A stretch of 43,774 bases of DNA, from contig JAUPVS010000008.1 of NCBI GenBank assembly GCA_030916945.1, positions 1-43,774 on the forward strand, given 5' to 3'. A program made the position numbers and the translations under genes. Positions 8,511-15,582 of the stretch are shown here, piece by piece (the stretch's first letter is position 1; each line of letters opens with the position of its first letter). The stretch is from Patescibacteria group bacterium (GTDB lineage Bacteria; Patescibacteriota; Saccharimonadia; Saccharimonadales; JAUPVS01). The notes under the pieces were generated by a model that saw only the letters and a list, made by a program, of their open reading frames with translations, had not been told where the DNA came from and did not search any database.

Positions 8511-9626
8511 ATGTTAGAAACGTTAAATAAAGAACCCGAGCTAGAAAGTGCAATTGATTATTCTATTGCACAAGATGTTCTATGGGGTTTGAAAGAAATT
8601 AATGGTATCCGTGCGGCAAATTTTAACTGCCAAACGGGCATCATACAAAATAAGCTTTATGACTGGCAACGAACTGGCGAGAACCCGCCACGACTTATCA
8701 CAAGTGTTGGCGGCTCCACAGAAACGCCCAGTATAGTAGCCCCCGGCAATATCATAACGGGCCTAGAAGCTTTGCGCGTGTTTGAGGCAAACCAAGTACC
8801 CACTTCTTACACCATACGATTTGCCTCGGAATACGCAATCGATGCCAATGCGTTCGATGAAACCGAAACCAGAGCCAGCATGTGGCAAACAGCATTTATG
8901 TACGATTCGTTCATTAAGCGGTTCTACCCCGATGCTGTCGATAAAGTCACGATCGAAGTTGAACCAACCAAGACCGTCGACGACCTACCCGACACATTAC
9001 TAGATCTTGTCGGCTATTCAGACGGCAGATTTCGCGGATCAGATGAACTAAAAGAAAAAGTCGAAAGACTTACTCGCTATGGTAAAGACAGAAATCCCGA
9101 TATCACCTTTCAAAAAGGAATTCGGTACCTTTTATCACACACCACTATTTTTGAAGATGTGTTATACCCCAACGCCGAGAGTGACTTTATTATTAAGATA
9201 GGAGCGCCAAGTGAAATGCAGTTCTCGGAATTTCAGCAAGAAGTCATGGATGAAGCGATCGCACTGGGCGGAATAGAAGCACGCCTGGCTAACCCAAATC
9301 AGTACGGACCATATAGACAAATATCCCTGTTTGGTTCGCGGCTCGGTTCGCGCCCACCCTACTACAAGCAAGCACCCGAAGAACGTGATGTACTAAGTGA
9401 TCCTATTAGCGTAGAAGGTGTGGCTAATACTTTGCCCGCCGTACTAAGCGACGAACAACGCCGCAACGCGTTACTCCCCAAAGCCTATTCCTTGGCGGCA
9501 GGTGACAATCCCGATCTAGCCCAACGGTATCGAGGATTCTTTGGGTTGCTTAACGGTGTGAGGATCAGGGCCAGTGAGTACCAAGACTGGCTCGAAAACG
9601 TTGGTATGCAAATTGAAAAAGCATAA
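8511..9626 (+). CDS. Hypothetical protein in the TrpR-like regulator locus
   Basis: A 371-residue soluble protein that I do not recognise. The ATG at 8511 is preferred over one 24 nt upstream because it has a Shine-Dalgarno AAAGGAG at ideal spacing. There is no signal peptide. The middle contains SEYAIDANAFDETETRASMW and an all-polar segment rich in Asp and Arg; the C-terminal third is helical. The mixed alpha/beta look suggests an enzyme, but no nucleotide- or metal-binding motif is clear. It lies between the regulator terminator and the second operator-bearing promoter, which overlaps its last codons. An inverted repeat AAACT...AGTTT at about 8436-8454 lies upstream and may be a weaker regulator site. 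Confidence 0.6.
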   Translation: MLETLNKEPELESAIDYSIAQDVLWGLKEINGIRAANFNCQTGIIQNKLYDWQRTGENPPRLITSVGGSTETPSIVAPGNIITGLEALRVFEANQVPTSYTIRFASEYAIDANAFDETETRASMWQTAFMYDSFIKRFYPDAVDKVTIEVEPTKTVDDLPDTLLDLVGYSDGRFRGSDELKEKVERLTRYGKDRNPDITFQKGIRYLLSHTTIFEDVLYPNAESDFIIKIGAPSEMQFSEFQQEVMDEAIALGGIEARLANPNQYGPYRQISLFGSRLGSRPPYYKQAPEERDVLSDPISVEGVANTLPAVLSDEQRRNALLPKAYSLAAGDNPDLAQRYRGFFGLLNGVRIRASEYQDWLENVGMQIEKA

Positions 9627-9648
9627 AAACTATGCTAAAGTATATTTT
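9613..9648 (+). promoter_or_regulatory. Second promoter/operator matching the TrpR-like promoter
   Basis: TTGAAA (9613-9618), a 17-bp spacer and TAAAGT (9636-9641) lie 7 nt before an ATG at 9649. The sequence ACTATGCTAAAGTA (9629-9642) differs from the regulator's own ACTTTGGTAAAGTA at only two positions and lies at the same place relative to the -10. It is a strong candidate second operator of the same regulator. Confidence 0.65.
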
Positions 9649-9717
9649 ATGAATTTGAGCAACAAATTCCTACCAACTCAACCCCTGTTTGCTCAGCACC
9701 TTTTGCACTGGGCTTAA
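9649..9717 (+). CDS. Possible leaderless 22-codon leader peptide
   Basis: An open frame of 22 codons (MNLSNKFLPTQPLFAQHLLHWA) starts exactly where transcription from the 9613-9641 promoter should begin, spaced like the true regulator start. It ends with a Trp codon two codons before the stop. The stop overlaps a small palindrome GGGCTTAAGCCC (9710-9721). It lies upstream of the racemase, whose own Shine-Dalgarno follows 50 nt later. It could be an attenuation or coupling peptide, or simply untranslated leader. Confidence 0.3.
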   Translation: MNLSNKFLPTQPLFAQHLLHWA

Positions 9718-9776
9718 GCCCTATTGCCTAAAAATACTATTCGAATTTTCTATTTCTAAAATTTAAGGAGACTACC

Positions 9777-10484
9777 ATGTCCGCTATCGGAATACTTGGT
9801 GGTATGGGTCCTCAGGCGAGTGCCAAACTTTATGAACTTCTTATAGAAGGAACAAAAGCCTACACGCCTGCGGCAGTTGATGACGACTATCCCGAAATAG
9901 TCCTACTAAACGTACCTGTACCCAATTTCATATCAAACAAAAACGATCTTCAAAAAGCCAAACAGATGCTGATCGACAGCACAAAGCTGCTCGAGAAAGC
10001 AGGCTGCACAATCAACGGTATTGCCTGCAATACGGTGCACATTTTGCTGCCCGAGCTACAAGCCGCCACCAAAGTACCATTTCTATCAATTCCCAACCTA
10101 GTTGCCCAAAAAATAAAAGCAGCCGGCTTTGAAAGAGTTGGCTTATTAGCCACGCCCACGACCCTGCAGTCAACCCTGTATGATGACGCCTTGGAAGGCA
10201 TTGCTACAGTGGTGCGCCCAAACAAAGAATTAGCTTTGTATATTGAAAAGACAATATATAAGCAGTTGGATGATAGCCTTACCACTAAAGACAAAGGCCT
10301 ATTCATTAAAGAGGTTGACGATTTTATGGCCAGCCAGCAACTTGACGCCGTAATTCTGGGTTGCACCGAACTACCGTTGGTTTACGGTGACTTTAAGAAC
10401 TCTAGAGTGATTGATACGCTGCAGGTGCTTTGCGATGCGTTGCTGAAGAGGTATTTTGAAACAGACAGGCAGTTAGGGGTTTAG
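9777..10484 (+). CDS. Aspartate/glutamate racemase family protein
   Basis: A 235-residue PLP-independent amino acid racemase of the Asp/Glu/hydantoin racemase superfamily, cytoplasmic. The N-terminal GILGGMGP loop (about 5-12) and the two catalytic cysteines in ACNTVH (Cys84) and GCTELP (Cys196) are all present, so it should be active. The length and the NTVH signature fit aspartate racemase better than MurI, but substrate choice remains open; D-Asp or D-Glu for peptidoglycan cross-bridges is the obvious use. The start has a Shine-Dalgarno AAGGAG. Its promoter carries the TrpR-like operator, and the next gene begins 1 nt after its stop. Confidence 0.85.
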   Translation: MSAIGILGGMGPQASAKLYELLIEGTKAYTPAAVDDDYPEIVLLNVPVPNFISNKNDLQKAKQMLIDSTKLLEKAGCTINGIACNTVHILLPELQAATKVPFLSIPNLVAQKIKAAGFERVGLLATPTTLQSTLYDDALEGIATVVRPNKELALYIEKTIYKQLDDSLTTKDKGLFIKEVDDFMASQQLDAVILGCTELPLVYGDFKNSRVIDTLQVLCDALLKRYFETDRQLGV

Positions 10485-10485
10485 A

Positions 10486-10800
10486 ATGAAGTATCAACTT
10501 TTTGACTTACTAATTGAAACTATTGGTGATCCGAAGACTTTTAATTGTTCACATAAGACAGGAGATGGATTAATCGTAAAGGGCGAGAACATTACGTTCA
10601 AGCCTGGGACATCTTATTTTTCGCACTATGCACTGGGGAGCTTAATGCCATATATTGCGGCCAAGCAAAGAGCCAATCAAGAAGGTGACTTTATGTTTTT
10701 CGAGTCAGAAATAGCATGCCCAGATCCTCTGTGCGGCGCCCGCTTTGTATTTAAACGAACTACGCAGCGAACATACGATTACGAACCAATAAAGAAGTGA
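10486..10800 (+). CDS. Hypothetical 104-aa protein, racemase operon
   Basis: A small protein starting one base after the racemase stop, so it is cotranscribed and probably coupled. It contains a uronate- or repressor-like segment ETIGDPKTFNCSHKTGDG and two cysteines in CPDPLCGARF near the C-terminus. A single structural zinc site with the upstream Cys/His is conceivable. No family is recognised and there is no membrane segment. The real 3' end is well defined by the TGA at 10798-10800. Confidence 0.55.
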   Translation: MKYQLFDLLIETIGDPKTFNCSHKTGDGLIVKGENITFKPGTSYFSHYALGSLMPYIAAKQRANQEGDFMFFESEIACPDPLCGARFVFKRTTQRTYDYEPIKK

Positions 10801-10873
10801 GCGAAATTAATAAAGGGAGTGGCGGGTATGCAACATTGCTAAGTTAGCTGAGCTGGATGACTTTAATAGTCTT

Positions 10874-11518
10874 CTAGGCTCCCGAAGGTTCAATCGTTAA
10901 ATACTTGCCTTCACCAACCAGTTCAACTTGGTCACCATCGACTTTTACGGCCATTTGGTCGTCAAGGGCATAGACTTTGTATGGGCAGCCTTTAGTGCGC
11001 TCGCGCATGGCTGCTTCGCTTTTAGCTTCACCATACTTTGCAGTTTCTAGATGAACCTGCAGACCAAAATCAGTCAGATTAAGGGCTTTTGTGGATGCAT
11101 CACCACCGCTACATAGTCGCAAATCTGGTGTGGCAATATAGCTACCGGCACTGACGCCAACATAGACTCTGTCTTTTAAGAGTTCGGGGATTTCTTGGGT
11201 CAGACCAAACTTATTGCAGCAGTCCATTAAGTACAACGTATCGCCACCATTCACAAAGATAACATCGCTCTCTTGCAGCCGATGCAGCCACATCTCTTTA
11301 GGAATAGCCGAGATGTCGACTATGTCGGTTTGTTTAACATTTAGGTCTTTGAGGCTTGTAAGCTGATCGAACACCCATTTTTTATCACCAGACTTTACAT
11401 TTTGAGCCGTTGGTATAAAGGCAACTTTAAGTTCGTCAACCGGTTTTGGAGCTAGATCAAGAAAAGCCTTTATGATGGTTGGGTTGCGGAGGCCGTCAGA
11501 AGTGAGTAGAAGTTTCAT
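10874..11518 (-). CDS. Peptidase S51 family protein (PepE/cyanophycinase-like)
   Basis: A 214-residue serine peptidase-like protein of the S51 family, class I glutamine-amidotransferase fold. The family marks are the GGDTLYLM loop (about 91-98) and the nucleophile elbow GVSAGS with the catalytic Ser at about 123. The family cleaves Asp-X dipeptides (PepE) or acts on related acidic peptides. The length is close to PepE (about 230). An acidic dipeptidase two genes from an aspartate-type racemase fits amino acid recycling, but that link is inference. Its -10 TATAGT overlaps the stop codon of the upstream gene. Confidence 0.85.
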   Translation of the reverse strand: MKLLLTSDGLRNPTIIKAFLDLAPKPVDELKVAFIPTAQNVKSGDKKWVFDQLTSLKDLNVKQTDIVDISAIPKEMWLHRLQESDVIFVNGGDTLYLMDCCNKFGLTQEIPELLKDRVYVGVSAGSYIATPDLRLCSGGDASTKALNLTDFGLQVHLETAKYGEAKSEAAMRERTKGCPYKVYALDDQMAVKVDGDQVELVGEGKYLTIEPSGA

Positions 11519-11524
11519 AGCTTA

Positions 11525-11530
11525 ACTATA
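11525..11530 (-). promoter_or_regulatory. Leaderless promoter -10 TATAGT inside the previous gene's end
   Basis: Minus-strand TATAGT is followed by TAAGCT and the ATG at 11518. The stop codon TAG of the upstream gene (11526-11528) lies inside the hexamer. Confidence 0.65.
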
Positions 11531-12200
11531 GCAAATATTGTGGGTTCTCTTCGACCATTGGTCGATTGCCAGAGATGGTGTAATACGGATCTTGGCCTAG
11601 TGTGAAGGCTACGGCAAATGCACCAGTAAAGTCAAAGCCATGCAATGTTCGCGGGCGTTCACTAAACGTATCGCAGCCAAAAAGTGTTAAGTCGCCTTGT
11701 AAGACAGGAGCTTCTTCCCACCGGCCATTTACCTCGGCGCGCATTGTTTTTTCGCCCTCGACAACAAACTGAACCGATGCAACTAAACCTTCGTAGTCAT
11801 CACTGTGCGACAAGAATATGGCATCTCGGAACATCGAGACGATGCGCACACCCATAAGATTCTCGGTTGGTCGCCAGTTTGGCAGATCATCGCCAGCTGC
11901 TTCAGTTATTCTTCCCTCAACGCCTTTTAGCATGCGCACCAACGGGTCGACGGTTTTTCTTGCATCAAGACCCTGCACCTGAACGCCACCCATACTGGCT
12001 ACATTTTGCCGTATTACACCCGGCACTTCATCGCTCATACCCATGCCAATCATCGAGCCTAAAGAGTACAAGTTCCAGATAACATCCGGGGATACTGCGC
12101 CACGAGCATTGGCAATACCTTGAGACTTAGCTAAAGCAACCGCTTCTTCGACATCGGCAAAACCTGCACTATTAAACTCACCTGCTGGAACGGTTATCAT
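11526..12200 (-). CDS. Hypothetical protein, possible double-stranded beta-helix (dioxygenase-like)
   Basis: A 224-residue soluble protein, unrecognised. The C-terminal half has a pattern that resembles a cupin or 2-oxoglutarate dioxygenase jelly roll: LSHSDDYEG, then strands, GDLTLFGCDTFSERPRTLHGF and a closing strand. It resembles the arrangement HLDQ...GDLVTFTNTPPTLHGG in the protein at 25844, so the two may be distant relatives. A possible H-x-D triad is visible but not certain. A TAGTAT hexamer 6 nt before the ATG supports the start. Confidence 0.5.
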   Translation of the reverse strand: MITVPAGEFNSAGFADVEEAVALAKSQGIANARGAVSPDVIWNLYSLGSMIGMGMSDEVPGVIRQNVASMGGVQVQGLDARKTVDPLVRMLKGVEGRITEAAGDDLPNWRPTENLMGVRIVSMFRDAIFLSHSDDYEGLVASVQFVVEGEKTMRAEVNGRWEEAPVLQGDLTLFGCDTFSERPRTLHGFDFTGAFAVAFTLGQDPYYTISGNRPMVEENPQYLL

Positions 12201-12355
12201 TGGCTGATACTATACAACTTAGTTATATTTTTTGCAACACCTGGGTGGCCGTACTGCTGTGGCGGTTGGCTGCTCGGCTGCACTCTACTTAGGGCTGCCG
12301 TTGACTCACCAACTCGATATACTCCACACGCTGATCAGGTTTGGCGGTAAAATAT
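12201..12355 (-). other. Intergenic stretch with a possible gene remnant
   Basis: This 155-bp gap contains a GC-rich run (12240-12300) unlike the surrounding intergenic DNA. On the minus strand a short frame ending at 12289 reads FTAKPDQRVEYIELVSQRQP, which looks protein-like but has no start and is out of frame with the gene upstream. I read it as a possible remnant of a lost C-terminus; the call is weak. Confidence 0.2.
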
Positions 12356-12715
12356 CTATACTTCTACTTCTTGCCAAACTAGATCAATTGCCGAGAAAAA
12401 GTTGCGCGTAAATTCCGCGGCATCTTGTGCAGAAAACGGTTTGCAAGTATAGCAGTCGACCGTAAATAGGGCGGGTTCGGTTGGATAAGAGTAGAAGGCT
12501 GCTCCTGAAGTCTTCCAGTGTATCCAGCCACCATAACCCATATCGTGCGCGGAATAGGCGTATGGTCCAGAAAGTTTTTCCATGCCTGTTACTTCGGCAA
12601 GTTTGTCGAGGTATTCCTTAAGTCTCTCTGGTTTTACAATTTTGTCTGTAGTCCCTTCTATAATAACTCGTTGTCTCACTAATCCAGGTGCTAGGTTTTT
12701 CCAGTCTTTTTTCAT
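12356..12715 (-). CDS. Diverged S-adenosylmethionine decarboxylase-like (SpeD/SpeH) protein
   Basis: A 119-residue protein with the size and fold signature of the class 1b pyruvoyl enzyme SpeD/SpeH. The C-terminal motif TVDCYTCKPF matches the conserved AVDVFTCG strand with its catalytic Cys (here Cys91), and KTSGAAFYSYP occupies the place of ESHLSIHTWP. The self-cleaving serine appears kept as Ser70, but the preceding Glu and the following catalytic His are replaced (Thr and probably Tyr). Either processing is altered or the substrate is not AdoMet; some SpeD homologues are known to have become amino acid decarboxylases. The ATG overlaps the stop of the oxidoreductase gene (ATGA), so it is the last gene of a three-gene operon. 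Confidence 0.65.
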   Translation of the reverse strand: MKKDWKNLAPGLVRQRVIIEGTTDKIVKPERLKEYLDKLAEVTGMEKLSGPYAYSAHDMGYGGWIHWKTSGAAFYSYPTEPALFTVDCYTCKPFSAQDAAEFTRNFFSAIDLVWQEVEV

Positions 12716-14115
12716 TTCTTCTCCCTTATCATATTATTTACTTCTCTTGATGAACTAACAGATTCGTAAACGCTCGACATGATTAAACTGGAGAGTCTGT
12801 GTGACTCAAGAGATGAAGTTCCTTTTGTTTGTCCGTTATTTATAAGAGCAAGGAATTCCTTTATCCCGTCGCGTCGTGCATCTTCTTGGTGTCCACGTGA
12901 GTAATCTCCGAGAACTGGCTTGTATATATCTTTAAGGTTGTACGTCTCAACTCTTTCGCCACCGATAATTTCACTGTTTCGGAAAATTGTTATATCAAGA
13001 TTAAACTCGTGTCCTGATTTGTAAATGTTTTTCTTGTCTACCGATTCTTGTTTAAAGGGTACGGCTTGCCAAGACGTTAGTAAGATTGAGGCAAATGGAC
13101 CGAAATTCATATAATGCTGCTCATGCCTAACACGGCCATTACCTTTATAAAGATCTCTGTCTCCAATTGTCGGCCATGAGCGCGCTGAAAGCCCTGAGTG
13201 CTGTAAATCAATCTGAGCATGTGTTACAACATTACTGCCTGATTTTAGTTGAATTGTGCTCATCACATCAATCTCACCAAAGCCATCAGAATATAAGGAA
13301 GCATTAATGGAGGTGTCTTTCTTGCTATCTGGAAAAACCTTTTCTAGAACATCATGACTAACCTGGGTAATGTAGTTACTTGGGAAATTAGGCCACGCTT
13401 TGACTCTAATGCTATCCATTTTTTTATCAGAACTGAAATCTTCACTAAACCAAGCAAGCAAGTCATAGAAGTGATACCCAGAGTGAGACGCCTTACCATA
13501 ACCATGATTAAAACCGTGGTAGTCAATTGAACTTATCTCTAATGGCGTTCTCCATTGCCCGTCATTGTGAAAAGCGTAGTAATAGGTTATTGGGCAGCCT
13601 GTTTTCGCATAAATTTCTGCAACGGTTTTTTTAACTAGTTGAAAAGCCGGGTGAAAACGGCGTTGTGTCAGCACCTCGCAAACAAGATTTGGATGCTCTG
13701 CCCTAGCTCGATTAAGCTCGTTCTGCAGGTCAACGTAGGCTTTGTGTATCTTTATGGCTCGTTTACGATCATGCGCTGCTCCTGGTTCTGCATGTATGGG
13801 CTTATCCATCAGTACGTGATAACCACGTCCGAATGCCCACTTAGCATACACAGTGTGACTCTCGGGGTCGGTGCTGATTACAACAGCGTCAACTCTCAGC
13901 TCACTAGCAAAATCCGTAAGAGCCTGAAGTTGATCTGTCTCTTGATCAATAGAGAGTATGGGCAATCTGTTTTTGCCCAAGTAATCAACAATTTCCTCTT
14001 CGTGTCTTTGGTGATCAACCACACCCACTACTTCAATACCGGAAAGCTCACTAATCGCGGGATAGTGAATTCTTTGTGCGTGCCGGCCAAAACCAACTAT
14101 AAGTACCCTTACCAT
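12712..14115 (-). CDS. Gfo/Idh/MocA family oxidoreductase
   Basis: A 467-residue NAD(P)-dependent oxidoreductase. The N-terminal Rossmann fold has GFGRHAQRIHYPA (about 8-20) and VVDHQ at the end of beta 2, followed by VVISTDPESH and the family's DKP variant of the EKP motif (MDKPIH, about 103-108). Members oxidise or reduce hydroxyls of sugars, inositols, amino acids or biliverdin. At 467 residues it is longer than the usual 330-390; the extra length is in the C-terminal half, which contains SIDYHGFNHGYGKASHSGYHFYD-type His/Tyr-rich sequence. It overlaps the kinase-like gene by one base (TAATG) and the SpeD-like gene by four, so it is the middle gene of a tightly coupled operon. Confidence 0.8.
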   Translation of the reverse strand: MVRVLIVGFGRHAQRIHYPAISELSGIEVVGVVDHQRHEEEIVDYLGKNRLPILSIDQETDQLQALTDFASELRVDAVVISTDPESHTVYAKWAFGRGYHVLMDKPIHAEPGAAHDRKRAIKIHKAYVDLQNELNRARAEHPNLVCEVLTQRRFHPAFQLVKKTVAEIYAKTGCPITYYYAFHNDGQWRTPLEISSIDYHGFNHGYGKASHSGYHFYDLLAWFSEDFSSDKKMDSIRVKAWPNFPSNYITQVSHDVLEKVFPDSKKDTSINASLYSDGFGEIDVMSTIQLKSGSNVVTHAQIDLQHSGLSARSWPTIGDRDLYKGNGRVRHEQHYMNFGPFASILLTSWQAVPFKQESVDKKNIYKSGHEFNLDITIFRNSEIIGGERVETYNLKDIYKPVLGDYSRGHQEDARRDGIKEFLALINNGQTKGTSSLESHRLSSLIMSSVYESVSSSREVNNMIREKK

Positions 14116-14927
14116 TACTGTGTGTATTGTTCATACATAGGGCTGACGCTACGAATTTGATCAACTTCAGGATACATGGCAGCCAAGTGATCTAAAATAA
14201 CCCCCGTGGTTTCGGATACCGGAGCTTCTCCGTCAAGGTCAATAATCGTCGTTGTAGTGCTTTCTGGTAGTGCATCCTTAGCTCTCAAAAAGTCATCATA
14301 GTATTCGTAGACCGCGCGCATTCGGAACGCTCTATCGTAGTCATCCTGAGAGATTCGCGACTCCAGAACAGTCTGTGGTGCTGTTAAATTAAAAAGAATA
14401 TCGGGCATGGTCTCTTCATACGTAATTTCCTCGCCCGGTATCTGTAGGTATGGCGGCCACATCTGTTCCTCAGTAAGCTTACCCTCGACGCTACCTTCTC
14501 GCTGAAGAGCTAGTGTGGCTCGCGAAATAATTGACCGATCCAAAATTGCTGCAGCAAAACGGCTGCGCGAGATACGAGCGATATCACCGAGTGCTCCAAG
14601 CCATACACGATTCTCTCGTGCAAGTGTGTAGGCATCGACATCCCATTCGGTGCGAGGGGTGTGCAGACCAGCATGATAGTCGTGGCGGTGAGTCCAATAG
14701 CGCGAGCCAAGATCATGCCAGGCCTCTCCAGCGCCCAAGCGGGTCCCATCACCCTTTAGAACCATTGTCGGCACACCTCTTGATGTGAAGTAAGAGTTTA
14801 ATGCTTTAAGTTGTTCTCCTTTGCCAACCCTGCAACAGCCGTCAAGAGCGATTTTGCCAACTCTGAACTCTTCTGTGACTGGGTCTGTAGTGTTTCTTGT
14901 TTCTGGGCTTTTTACAACTTCTGGCAT
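14115..14927 (-). CDS. Thymidylate-kinase-like P-loop protein
   Basis: A 270-residue P-loop kinase of the dTMP kinase-like group. The Walker A is DGCCRVGKGEQ (about 29-39), then a DR motif (ILDRSIISRATLALQ) and the beta strand PDILFNLTAP, followed by SRISQDDYDRAFRMR in the LID/arginine region, in the correct order. The loop reads GKGE where dTMP kinase has GKST and adenylate kinase GKGT, so the Mg-coordinating hydroxyl is absent and activity is in doubt. It is clearly longer than dTMP kinase (about 205-215), with an N-terminal extension and an insert around residues 60-90 rich in His, Trp and Tyr. It is first in the operon with the oxidoreductase and SpeD-like genes. The start has a GGAG ribosome site. 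Confidence 0.7.
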   Translation of the reverse strand: MPEVVKSPETRNTTDPVTEEFRVGKIALDGCCRVGKGEQLKALNSYFTSRGVPTMVLKGDGTRLGAGEAWHDLGSRYWTHRHDYHAGLHTPRTEWDVDAYTLARENRVWLGALGDIARISRSRFAAAILDRSIISRATLALQREGSVEGKLTEEQMWPPYLQIPGEEITYEETMPDILFNLTAPQTVLESRISQDDYDRAFRMRAVYEYYDDFLRAKDALPESTTTTIIDLDGEAPVSETTGVILDHLAAMYPEVDQIRSVSPMYEQYTQ

Positions 14928-15006
14928 ATATATTTCTCCGTGGTATACATATTATATGTGTATGATATACTCATCTTATGAGTAGGTCAACTTAAGCAGG
15001 GCTGTA
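14928..15006 (+). promoter_or_regulatory. Divergent control region with two palindromes
   Basis: This gap separates two divergent operons. The imperfect palindrome at 14945-14963 (ATACATATTATATGTGTAT) covers the minus-strand -10 TATAAT (14951-14956). The perfect palindrome TACTCAT-CTT-ATGAGTA (14968-14984) covers the plus-strand -10 TATACT (14966-14971) and the predicted start site at 14978. The plus transcript would begin on a five-codon ORF (14978-14995) before the real gene. The ribbon-helix-helix protein encoded at 15007 is the natural candidate to bind here. Confidence 0.6.
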
Positions 15007-15582
15007 ATGAAAGCACACTTTATTGCTTCGGGTACTAATCTTAAAGCAGATATTCACAATTATAGGAACATAGTCCGCTACATAGAAAGTCTTAATGTAT
15101 CCTTGACTAGAAACTGGTTAGAGCCAGCTTATAAACGCTCAAAATCCAACATAAAAAATCCGGTGTCTTGGCAAGATGTTTACCGTTCAAACTTAGAGGC
15201 TGTATCCAAGGCGGATATTATAGTTGCCGAAATTAGTCGTAAATCATTTTTGGTTGGCTTTCAGGTCGCAAATGCTCTTCAGCAGAAGAAGCCAATTCTT
15301 TTGCTGTCTGACAACGATCAGGTTGAAACAGCAATTGGAGCAAGTATTGATGAAGATATTATTCAATATGCAAAGTACACCCCAAAAAACCTTGAAGAAG
15401 TAATCGGAAAGTTTATCGATCAAAACAAAGTTAAGAAGAAAGACCTAAAATTCAACTTTTTTATAGATCGCAAAATTTTGAATTACCTTAATTGGGCATC
15501 GTTCCATAGCGGTGATACAAAGTCAGAAATAATCCGCAAAGCATTACTTAAAGAAATTGATAGATCGGAATTCAACAAATGA
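15007..15582 (+). CDS. Deoxyribosyltransferase-like domain fused to a ribbon-helix-helix
   Basis: A 191-residue two-domain protein. Residues 1-145 follow the nucleoside 2-deoxyribosyltransferase fold: an N-terminal strand HFIAS, and ADIIVAEISRKSFLVGFQVANALQ-like sequence (about 69-92) aligning with the family S-x-G-T-A-F-E-I-G-Y-A segment. The catalytic Glu aligns with Gln86, so enzyme activity is doubtful. Residues about 149-187 look like a ribbon-helix-helix DNA-binding domain (NFFIDRKILNYLNWAS ... KSEIIRKALLKEI). Together this suggests a nucleotide- or nucleoside-sensing repressor rather than an enzyme. It overlaps the dioxygenase gene by four bases and lies beside two palindromes. Confidence 0.6.
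   Translation: MKAHFIASGTNLKADIHNYRNIVRYIESLNVSLTRNWLEPAYKRSKSNIKNPVSWQDVYRSNLEAVSKADIIVAEISRKSFLVGFQVANALQQKKPILLLSDNDQVETAIGASIDEDIIQYAKYTPKNLEEVIGKFIDQNKVKKKDLKFNFFIDRKILNYLNWASFHSGDTKSEIIRKALLKEIDRSEFNK

Noticed and set aside
10801-10873. Short protein-like reading (AKLAELDDFNSLLGSRRFNR) running into the S51 gene end
   Set aside because: No start codon, and it overlaps the end of the S51 peptidase coding region; too short to call a remnant.
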